Shown here piece by piece: positions 1 through 5,122 of a DNA stretch of 5,190 bases. The translations under genes and the position numbers were made by a program. Origin of the DNA: Spirochaetaceae bacterium (GTDB lineage: Bacteria > Spirochaetota > Spirochaetia > Treponematales > Breznakiellaceae); NCBI GenBank assembly GCA_031278295.1, contig JAITKQ010000098.1, positions 1-5,190 on the forward strand, given 5' to 3'. Each line of letters begins with the position of its first letter. The first letter of the stretch is position 1. Under the pieces are notes generated by a model. The model did no database searches. It had not been told where the DNA came from and was given only the letters and a program-made list of their open reading frames with translations.

Positions 1-120
1 CCAATCAGCGGCAAGCCGCAGAGCAGCTTGTCTTACAGAACTCGCCCTCGTAAATGATGCAACGCTTACAAGATACCCCGCCGCAAACTTGTTTGCGACT
101 TCAGGGCGGGGAGGTTCATT
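1..120 (+). repeat. Structured direct repeat, copy 1 (IS200/IS605-like right end), truncated by window edge
   Basis: This stretch matches 5004-5122 in the same orientation. Positions 46-120 are identical to 5048-5122; positions 1-45 differ by a few substitutions and one inserted base. Identity ends sharply at TTCATT. The conserved end is a nested hairpin: CCCCGCC (76-82) pairs with GGCGGGG (105-111), enclosing GCAAAC (83-88) paired with GTTTGC (91-96), and AGGTTCATT follows. Upstream, CAAGCCGC (12-19) faces GCAGCTTG (23-30) with one C-A mismatch. A stem containing CTTCAGGGCGGGGAGG close to the boundary is typical of IS200/IS605 right ends, which TnpA-type HUH transposases recognise as folded single strands. 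No transposase is visible, and the left part lies outside the window. The repeat is certain; the IS200/IS605 assignment is inferred. Confidence 0.8.
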
Positions 121-319
121 GATGAAGGAGTTATTGTCGAATTTTTGCTCCACGATCTTGAAAAATTTAAATGGAACGATAAGAAAGAAAACCGAATAGG
201 CCGTATCTTCCTCCATATACAAACAAAATTCAACAAAAGTATGTTGCATATTTGGAAAGGCAGGGCTTGCAAAGAACACCAAAGATGTTATAGATGGAAA
301 CAAAGCATAATCGGTGATT
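121..319. other. AT-rich intergenic gap, no convincing gene
   Basis: This roughly 200-bp stretch between the repeat and the end of the transglycosylase gene is clearly more AT-rich than its surroundings. Frames are open on both strands in the same codon register: plus-strand DEGVIVEFLLHDLEKFKWN..., minus-strand ...FVEFCLYMEEDTAYSVFF.... Neither has an ATG preceded by a Shine-Dalgarno sequence. Both run into the repeat or into the neighbouring gene in an unrelated frame. I also see no GC-rich hairpin with a T tract that would end the transglycosylase transcript. It may be the remnant of a gene broken by the repeat, but nothing in the sequence proves this. Confidence 0.4.
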
Positions 320-2260
320 TTACTTGCTCGCGGCGGAGTCCAGGCAGCGGTATATGGCGGCGGCTGTCAGAACCTGGCGGCCGTAATCGCGGGTTTCCGC
401 GTAATCAACGCTTTCAAGAAAAAGAGCTTCGTTCAGATCGGGCCGTGCGCCGCGCCAGCGGCGAATCCGGTTTACGCCGCCGTTGTACGAAAGCAGGGCA
501 AGCAGTGTACTGTTGGTACGCTCCTTCAAACGCTGAAAGTACATTGCCCCCAGATTTATGTTCAGGGCGGGTACGCGGAGGTCCAGCCCGCCTTCCCCAA
601 AATAGTCCTGACCTCCGGCCCGGACAAGCGCCCGCGCCACTTCGCGGGCGGTATCCGGCATGAGCTGGGTCAGCCCCGATGCCCCCGCCCGTGAAACTAT
701 GTCCGGCGTAAAAATGCTTTCCGTTCGGATAAGGCCGTACAGCAGGTACTTGTCCATGCCGGTTTCGCGTGAAAATTTCTCTACAAGCGGGGTGTAGGCA
801 AACGGGTAACAGATATAGAGATCGGCGCGATTTGCGATGTAACCGGGACGCCTCATATATGTACGCGCAATCCGTATCGATTCGCCCCAGCGCTCGGCCG
901 ACGCGAGCAGTTCCGCCAGAGCGCGCAATTCCTGCACCGACAGCTCCGCCGCCTGTTCCATTATGTACGGATACGCAAAACGGGCAGCGCCAAAACGAAA
1001 AAAGCCATAAAGAAATTCGTTTGTAAGCCCAAACTCGGCCTGCCGCCCCGATCCGCCCGGCATGTTAAGGCGCGGTTCCCTGCCCAGTTTTTTCGCGGCG
1101 GCGGACGTGTAGTAAAATGACCTTGTGTCGAGGCCTGCCGTGACATCACTGTTGTACGCAATCCGGTAAAAAGCATTGGCGAGCTGTGAATCGGCCGTCC
1201 TGTTCCTGTCAAAATAGACGGATTTAAGGACGGCGGCGGCCTTTTGCGGCTGCAAAAAGTTCAGTTCAACGGCGTTCCCCAGTATAAAAGCATATTTTGC
1301 GGTAAGTTCAGGGCCGCCATAGGCGCGTATGGCCGGGAATATCTCCGCCATCTCGTCCCAGCGCCTGTAAAGGCAGAGTGAATGTGTAAATTCTTCAAAG
1401 AAATCCGAAAAATATCCAGGATCATTCCAGAGCGGCGCGTACTTTTTGATTAAAACGGTGGTTTCTTCCGGATTTTTTTTGTTTTTTGCAAACGAAGCGT
1501 TCAGTATATACCAGATACAGGCGTCGGCCTGTTCGCTGTCGGGGGCGAGGGAGAACGCCTCCCCAAACAGTGTCTCCGCCTCCACGTACTCCCCAAGCTG
1601 CCGCCTCATCCTGCCGGCGTAGTACAGAAGCATGTACCGTATTTCATTTCTGCCGCTCTCCGGAAGCGCCCAAAGCTTGTTTCCTTCCCGCAAGCCGCTT
1701 TCCCATTCCAGAAAGAGCTCCGCGCCCTCCGGGGCGGCGGCGCCCTCACCCTGTATCACGGCAAACTGAAAGGCCTTGCCCAAATCGCCCAGCAAATCTT
1801 TATCCAGGATGAATGCCTCCGCTCCGCCGTCCAGCCCCTCCCTGAACAGGCGCAGCGCCTCGTTGTAGTCCTTCCGCGCAATCGCCGTCCTGCCGGCCGC
1901 CATGGGGCCGTCAAACTGAACCTCCTCCTCCTCACGAACGGGGGAAAGTTTCTTTAACGCGGCGGCGCGAACAGACGGGTCCTTCAACGCTTCGATAAAC
2001 AGAAGTTTCGCGCGCTCATTGTCCGCATATTCCGCCTCGAGTAAAAGTCCGACATAAAACGGCAGGGCTGTATGTATCTTTGAAAGCTCCGCCGCCCGTG
2101 ACGGCTCGGCGTCAATGATAAACCTTATATCGCCGCTTTTAAGGCGTATCCCGGCCTCTTGACGCGGTATACCCAGCACCGTATCCGCCGTGCAATTGTT
2201 CATGGCAAGGGCAAAAAACAGCGTCAGGACGCAGGTTATATTTTGTGTCTGTATTTTCAT
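320..2260 (-). CDS. Exported lytic murein transglycosylase, Slt/GH23 type, with TPR-like helical N-terminal domain
   Basis: Predicted to cleave the MurNAc-GlcNAc bond of peptidoglycan in the periplasm, leaving 1,6-anhydro-MurNAc ends. With the start at 2260 it is 646 residues. Residues 1-23 look like an export signal: MKIQTQ, then a hydrophobic stretch ITCVLTLFFALAM, then NNC, which may be a loose lipobox with Cys23. A long alpha-helical, TPR-like region follows, resembling the superhelical part of Slt70. The C-terminal GH23 domain has the catalytic glutamate in RTES (Glu514), the SRAGASGLTQLMP motif (529-535 is GLTQLMP, where GLMQ is more usual) and LLSYNGG (591-595). An in-frame ATG at 2353 would add 31 residues and overlap the HAD gene; I rejected it because it puts a polar segment before the signal. 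No good ribosome binding site precedes either start. It lies 41 bp downstream of the HAD gene, probably in one operon. Confidence 0.9.
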   Translation of the reverse strand: MKIQTQNITCVLTLFFALAMNNCTADTVLGIPRQEAGIRLKSGDIRFIIDAEPSRAAELSKIHTALPFYVGLLLEAEYADNERAKLLFIEALKDPSVRAAALKKLSPVREEEEVQFDGPMAAGRTAIARKDYNEALRLFREGLDGGAEAFILDKDLLGDLGKAFQFAVIQGEGAAAPEGAELFLEWESGLREGNKLWALPESGRNEIRYMLLYYAGRMRRQLGEYVEAETLFGEAFSLAPDSEQADACIWYILNASFAKNKKNPEETTVLIKKYAPLWNDPGYFSDFFEEFTHSLCLYRRWDEMAEIFPAIRAYGGPELTAKYAFILGNAVELNFLQPQKAAAVLKSVYFDRNRTADSQLANAFYRIAYNSDVTAGLDTRSFYYTSAAAKKLGREPRLNMPGGSGRQAEFGLTNEFLYGFFRFGAARFAYPYIMEQAAELSVQELRALAELLASAERWGESIRIARTYMRRPGYIANRADLYICYPFAYTPLVEKFSRETGMDKYLLYGLIRTESIFTPDIVSRAGASGLTQLMPDTAREVARALVRAGGQDYFGEGGLDLRVPALNINLGAMYFQRLKERTNSTLLALLSYNGGVNRIRRWRGARPDLNEALFLESVDYAETRDYGRQVLTAAAIYRCLDSAASK

Positions 2261-2301
2261 CAACTGAAGTTTTTTAACCGTATAATGGTTTTTGCTAATT
2301 T

Positions 2302-2976
2302 TCAAGGGGCCCGTTTCGTCAATATTTTTGATATGTCCGTTACGCTGCCGCATAAGTATTTTGGCGACGCTTTTTCCAATTCCTCCCTGCTTCCGTATCC
2401 GTACAGGACGGCTATGCTGTCAATGCCGTTTTTGTTTGCCCCGCTTATGTCGTATTTGCGGTCGCCTATCATTATGGTTTTGCGCCTGTTTAACCCGTAT
2501 TTTTCGATGACAAGCCTGATTACACCCTCCTTTTCAACAGATGCCCCGTCCGGGCCGCTTCCCGCTATATGCCTGAAATGAACATTTATGCGAAAATGTT
2601 CCAATATTTTCCTTGCAAAGATCACGGACTTTGACGTTGCTATTATACATACGGCGTTTTTGCCGTTTAATGCCCGCAGAAGCTCCTCGGTTCCGTCGTA
2701 CAACCTGTTTTCATACATCCCCTTTTCCTGGAAATATTCCCTGTAATGTTCAACAGCTTTCCGGGCGGTGCCCTTGTCAAAACCATAGTATTTCATAAAT
2801 GATTTTTCCAACGGAGCTCCGACGAATGCTTTTAATTTTTCATCATCTTCTTCGGAAATGTCAAATTTTTGTAGTGAGTATTTTATGGAATTTTTAATTC
2901 CGGGGTACGAATCCGTGAGTGTTCCGTCCAAATCAAACAGTATGCTACTGTACTTCATGAATACATGGTATTCCAT
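2302..2976 (-). CDS. HAD-superfamily phosphatase, phosphoglycolate phosphatase / 5'-nucleotidase-like
   Basis: A 224-residue cytoplasmic hydrolase, probably dephosphorylating a small phosphorylated metabolite or nucleotide through an aspartyl-phosphate intermediate. All HAD motifs are present. Motif I is FDLDGTLTDS, with nucleophile Asp15 and acid/base Asp17. Motif II is IIATSK (Thr114). Motif III is Lys149 in the segment GPDGASVEKEGVI. Motif IV is GDRKYD, with Asp172 and Asp176 as Mg2+ ligands. The helical segment between motifs I and II (about 25-95) is a C1-type cap. The motif III region and LYGYGSREEL point to the Gph/PynA-like branch, but the substrate cannot be read from sequence. The start could be ATG 2976 or ATG 2958 (MKYSSILFDLDGT). 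The latter fits family N-termini better, but neither has a strong ribosome binding site. The gene is more AT-rich than the transglycosylase gene downstream. Confidence 0.9.
   Translation of the reverse strand: MEYHVFMKYSSILFDLDGTLTDSYPGIKNSIKYSLQKFDISEEDDEKLKAFVGAPLEKSFMKYYGFDKGTARKAVEHYREYFQEKGMYENRLYDGTEELLRALNGKNAVCIIATSKSVIFARKILEHFRINVHFRHIAGSGPDGASVEKEGVIRLVIEKYGLNRRKTIMIGDRKYDISGANKNGIDSIAVLYGYGSREELEKASPKYLCGSVTDISKILTKRAP
2959..2973 (-). promoter_or_regulatory. Small inverted repeat between the two candidate HAD start codons
   Basis: On the minus strand GAATAC and GTATTC form a perfect 6-bp inverted repeat with a 3-nt loop, placed exactly between ATG 2976 and ATG 2958. In RNA it could influence which start is used. 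It is short enough to be chance. Confidence 0.3.
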
Positions 2977-3026
2977 AAAAAATACCGCCGCAAGCCGCTT
3001 CGCTCCCGTTCGCGGTTAAACGGCGG
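2977..3026 (-). promoter_or_regulatory. Leader hairpin followed by U6 at the HAD start codon (attenuator or RBS-sequestering candidate)
   Basis: Read on the minus strand, CCGCCG (3026-3021) pairs with CGGCGG (2990-2985). Inside it, AACCGC (3017-3012) pairs with GCGGCTT (2998-2992) with one bulged base, leaving a loop of about 13 nt. The 3' arm is followed by TA and six T residues, and the next base begins the ATG at 2976. A GC-rich stem plus a T run is the layout of an intrinsic terminator. The only weak Shine-Dalgarno-like sequence (GGCGG) lies inside the 3' arm, so the hairpin could alternatively block ribosome binding. No upstream minus-strand gene in the window needs a terminator here, which favours leader regulation. 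No known riboswitch class was recognised. Confidence 0.45.
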
Positions 3027-3036
3027 GGCCGGCCCC
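3025..3036. repeat. Perfect 12-bp GC palindrome GGGGCCGGCCCC
   Basis: The 12 bases are fully self-complementary and overlap the outer arm of the HAD leader hairpin by two bases. It could be a protein-binding site or an alternative pairing partner for the leader. No function can be assigned from the sequence. Confidence 0.5.
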
Positions 3037-3041
3037 TCGAA

Positions 3042-3069
3042 AAAAATTTACAAGTTTTTGTAAATTTTT
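3042..3069. promoter_or_regulatory. Perfect 12-bp AT-rich hairpin in the divergent intergenic region
   Basis: AAAAATTTACAA (3042-3053) is the exact reverse complement of TTGTAAATTTTT (3058-3069), with a 4-nt loop. Read on the minus strand, the T run continues to seven. Its position upstream of the plus-strand -35 and within the putative minus-strand leader would suit an operator for a dimeric regulator or a weak terminator-like element. The stem has few G-C pairs, so efficient termination is doubtful. Confidence 0.5.
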
Positions 3070-3089
3070 CCGATTCGGACGCCGGGGTA

Positions 3090-3119
3090 TTGCAATAACG
3101 TAAATATGCCTGTTATTAT
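3090..3119 (+). promoter_or_regulatory. Sigma70-type promoter for the 523-residue protein gene
   Basis: TTGCAA (3090-3095) is separated by 18 bp from TATTAT (3114-3119), a one-mismatch match to TATAAT. Transcription would begin near 3126, only a few bases from the TTG/ATG start at 3125/3128. This explains why no Shine-Dalgarno sequence precedes the gene and suggests an almost leaderless mRNA. It is a motif match only. Confidence 0.5.
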
Positions 3120-3145
3120 ACGAATTGATGGGTGATTTAACTCAA
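3115..3145 (-). promoter_or_regulatory. Minus-strand promoter candidate for the HAD-transglycosylase operon
   Basis: On the minus strand a perfect TATAAT lies at 3120-3115, overlapping the plus-strand -10. A partial -35, TTGAGT, lies at 3145-3140 with a long 19-bp spacer, and it sits inside the first codons of the divergent gene. Initiation near 3108 would give a leader of about 130 nt containing both hairpins described here. The poor -35 spacing keeps confidence moderate. Confidence 0.4.
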
Positions 3146-4699
3146 AAAGCCGCTGCCGGGCAACCGCACAACGGGGAGGAGTCAGCCCCGCCGTCGGGGA
3201 CTTTGGTTCAAAGCGGTTTTCCTCCAATTGAAAAACTGTTTGAAGAGACAGGGCACAAGGCTTTTCAGGATCCGGCATACTACAAAACCGTGCTTTCCGG
3301 CGGCGGTGACCTGGCGCAACGTCTGCACGGTATTTTTCAAAAGTACGCTACGACAACTGATCCCAAGGACAAGTCCATATTTCGTCAACAGATAATCAAT
3401 GTTTTTTGGGAGTTCATGGGCAAAATCGCGCAGGAAACGCTTGGGGCAGTACCGGAAGCAAAAAAATTCCTGCTCCGTTTCGGTATCCTGCATCCAAACC
3501 TGTTGAGCGCCGAGGCGAAGGAATTGCTTTCAAAAATCCCGCTAGAAAGCAGCCTTGGACAGCCTGTCTACTACCTTGACGAATGGATCAAGATGATAGG
3601 GCTTGACAAGATAAAATGTTCCGCCACAGACGAGGTTAAGGCGGGCGGCGGGCAGGGGAAGATGAACGCGCATCTACAGGCCCTACAGGAAAAGGCGCAG
3701 GGGAGAATCGAAGGTGCGCAGGGTATGCTCCGTTCAAAAAATACGGAACGTGTGGAATTTGAAAATAAAATTGTCGAAGCGGTAAAGCATCTTACCCTCC
3801 ATTCACATTATGAATTGTTTCCGGAGATTTTCGATCGTTACACCGAAGAACAAAAACATAAATTCGCCGAAATTCAGGACTGCATAAGGGCGCTTTTAAA
3901 GGTTGACCGTGAAACGGCGGCATGTATGAAGGACCTTGAGCAGGGCTGCGATGATATGCAGATATTGAATCAAAAACTCGAAGCGGCCGGGGCTACGGAC
4001 ACGGGTTCCTTGGATATTGAGGCTGTCAATACGGAATTTGCATCCATACGGCAGATGGCCAAAATGACGGTAGGCCGGCAGGGTAACGCGTTTCCAATTT
4101 TGACGAGCGAATTCTTCCACAGTACACCCCACGGCTTAGGTTTCAGGGAAAATGTTATCAAGCAGCTTGCGTGGATAGAAAGCGTAGACGCGGAGGCTTT
4201 TATACGTTTTTACAAGAACAAACCCCACCGTATCGTACCGTTTGTCATACTTTTGCCTACTTACGGTGATTTCGGGATGTGCTGGGAGCCTTTTGACAAG
4301 TCAAACAGGGCCACCAGCCGGGGGCGCATCGCCATACCGATGTATCCCAAAAATCTTACGCTCGCGTTGCTTTCCGGGATGGGCGATATGCGTTGGCAGG
4401 TCGCCAAAGAAAAGGCCTCGTTCTACTGGATGGAAGAAGGCTTAACGGGAAACTACTATCAGTGGTTTCAGACGCAGAAGTTAAAAGGCGATGTCAAAGC
4501 ATACTTCATACAGGATTATATAATTTGGATGACGAAAGAGAGCGAGGGTACGCAGAAACTTGACAAGGATGTACGCGGCGCCTTTTGGCGTTATATGCCT
4601 TTTACCCAGGCGGTAAAGGACAAACTAAAAGACCGCAACCTTGTATACCAGGAACTGTACCAGCGCGACAAAAACCGCGCAATGTCCGACGGGTACTGA
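3128..4699 (+). CDS. Conserved-looking soluble protein of unknown function, 523 residues
   Basis: I do not recognise the family. There is no signal peptide or membrane segment, so it is probably cytoplasmic. The first 30 or so residues are polar and low-complexity. Residues about 35-165 look helical. Residues about 178-318 are strongly helical and charged, with possible coiled coil (for example NAHLQALQEKAQGRIEGAQ and DMQILNQKLEAAG). The C-terminal part (about 320-523) is rich in aromatics and contains RIVPFVILLPTYGDFGMCWE (369-388) and MRWQVAKEKASFYWMEEGL (421-439), which look like the core of a folded domain; I see no recognisable catalytic signature. The start must be ATG 3128 or the adjacent TTG 3125: an in-frame TAA lies at 3101 and the next in-frame ATG is near codon 97. 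It is transcribed divergently from the HAD gene. Confidence 0.85.
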   Translation: MGDLTQKAAAGQPHNGEESAPPSGTLVQSGFPPIEKLFEETGHKAFQDPAYYKTVLSGGGDLAQRLHGIFQKYATTTDPKDKSIFRQQIINVFWEFMGKIAQETLGAVPEAKKFLLRFGILHPNLLSAEAKELLSKIPLESSLGQPVYYLDEWIKMIGLDKIKCSATDEVKAGGGQGKMNAHLQALQEKAQGRIEGAQGMLRSKNTERVEFENKIVEAVKHLTLHSHYELFPEIFDRYTEEQKHKFAEIQDCIRALLKVDRETAACMKDLEQGCDDMQILNQKLEAAGATDTGSLDIEAVNTEFASIRQMAKMTVGRQGNAFPILTSEFFHSTPHGLGFRENVIKQLAWIESVDAEAFIRFYKNKPHRIVPFVILLPTYGDFGMCWEPFDKSNRATSRGRIAIPMYPKNLTLALLSGMGDMRWQVAKEKASFYWMEEGLTGNYYQWFQTQKLKGDVKAYFIQDYIIWMTKESEGTQKLDKDVRGAFWRYMPFTQAVKDKLKDRNLVYQELYQRDKNRAMSDGY

Positions 4700-4700
4700 G

Positions 4701-4714
4701 CCCCCCCCCCCCCC
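4701..4714 (+). repeat. C14 homopolymer directly after the stop codon
   Basis: Fourteen consecutive C residues follow the TGA stop of the 523-residue protein gene after a single G. Tracts of this length are prone to slipped-strand length change. It lies outside the reading frame, so changes would not alter the protein. Its length should be treated as uncertain in an assembly. Confidence 0.9.
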
Positions 4715-4829
4715 GCCATAAAGAAATATCCGCAGGCAAAAGTGGAGTATCCCGTCGGCAAGATAAACCGGATTTTGCGCCGGGGACTTTGCCGCGCCCC
4801 GCGTGTAAAATCTCCAAAAACCACCGCTT
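4715..4829. other. Intergenic stretch without a gene
   Basis: The plus-strand frame that is open here begins inside the preceding gene and reads through the C14 tract as a proline run; it has no start codon or ribosome binding site of its own. The minus-strand open frames are likewise shadows. I see no gene or clear RNA in this stretch. Confidence 0.5.
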
Positions 4830-4889
4830 CCCGCGCAAACCGCTATCGGACAAAAAATTCGCGGCAGGCCGGATAATCGCGGGTTTTTT
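4830..4889 (+). terminator. Probable intrinsic terminator of the 523-residue protein gene
   Basis: CCCGCG (4830-4835) can pair with CGCGGG (4878-4883), followed at once by six T residues (4884-4889). Inside, CCGC (4840-4843) can pair with GCGG (4861-4864), giving a branched rather than a compact stem. The T run, and the position about 130 bp after the stop, facing a convergent reading frame, support a terminator. The large loop lowers confidence. Confidence 0.4.
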
Positions 4890-4898
4890 ATTCGCAGT

Positions 4899-4930
4899 GG
4901 GGTTTAATACCCCGCCGCTTGGGGCGGTTT
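4899..4930. other. Hairpin cluster, possible left end of the copy 2 element
   Basis: Three mutually exclusive pairings are visible: GGGG (4899-4902) with CCCC (4910-4913), CCCC (4910-4913) with GGGG (4921-4924), and CCGCC (4912-4916) with GGCGG (4923-4927). The block is framed by TTTAAT and TTTAAAT. IS200/IS605 elements carry a subterminal hairpin at the left end as well as the right, and this lies about 190-220 bp from the TTCATT right boundary, so it may be the other end of a short non-autonomous element. Copy 1 cannot be used to test this because it is cut off. Confidence 0.3.
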
Positions 4931-4981
4931 AAATCAGCAACACCGACAAAAATTGTTAGTAAACCATTGCCTCCTACCGCG

Positions 4982-5122
4982 TGATTGGCGCGCCGCAGGC
5001 ACCCCAATCAGCGGCAAGCCGCGGAGCGGCTTGTCTTACAGAACGAACCTCGTAAATGATGCAACGCTTACAAGATACCCCGCCGCAAACTTGTTTGCGA
5101 CTTCAGGGCGGGGAGGTTCATT
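4982..5122 (+). repeat. Structured direct repeat, copy 2 (IS200/IS605-like non-autonomous element or RNA scaffold)
   Basis: The part shared with copy 1 is 5004-5122; identity with 46-120 is perfect from 5048. More of the structure is visible on the left here. TGATTGG (4982-4988) pairs with CCAATCA (5004-5010). CAAGCCGC (5015-5022) pairs perfectly with GCGGCTTG (5026-5033) around GGA. After a 44-nt linker, CCCCGCC (5078-5084) pairs with GGCGGGG (5107-5113) around the inner GCAAAC/GTTTGC hairpin (5085-5098), ending in AGGTTCATT. Copy 2 has an intact second stem where copy 1 has a mismatch. No coding sequence for TnpA or TnpB is present. The ordered hairpins ending exactly at the repeat boundary fit an IS200/IS605 right end, and would also fit the scaffold of a TnpB-associated guide RNA. 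Confidence 0.75.

Noticed and set aside
1..305. Minus-strand open frame running through copy 1 and the AT-rich gap to the window edge
   Set aside because: No start codon with a ribosome binding site; in copy 2 the corresponding frame meets a stop within the repeat, so the repeat is not a conserved coding segment.
961..1212. Minus-strand 83-codon open frame
   Set aside because: Alternate frame lying wholly within the transglycosylase gene.
2261..2353. Longer transglycosylase start at ATG 2353
   Set aside because: It would overlap the HAD gene by 52 bp, lacks a ribosome binding site and would bury the hydrophobic export signal behind 31 mostly polar residues.
3173..3181. Strong Shine-Dalgarno-like GGGGAGGAG inside the 523-residue protein gene
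   Set aside because: The only in-frame start candidate after it is a TTG at 3203, about 21 nt away, too far for normal initiation, and no ATG follows nearby.
3182..3493. Minus-strand 103-codon open frame
   Set aside because: Antisense shadow of the 523-residue protein gene, with no start signals or recognisable motifs.
4585..4932. Plus-strand open frame crossing the end of the unknown gene and the C14 tract
   Set aside because: It is an alternate frame of the real gene, reads the C tract as prolines and has no start signal of its own in the intergenic part.
4970..5053. Possible TnpB C-terminal remnant just upstream of the right-end hairpin in copy 2
   Set aside because: The frame ending ...ACLTERTS at TAA 5051-5053 lacks recognisable TnpB zinc-ribbon or RuvC motifs, and copy 1 has an indel that breaks the same frame.
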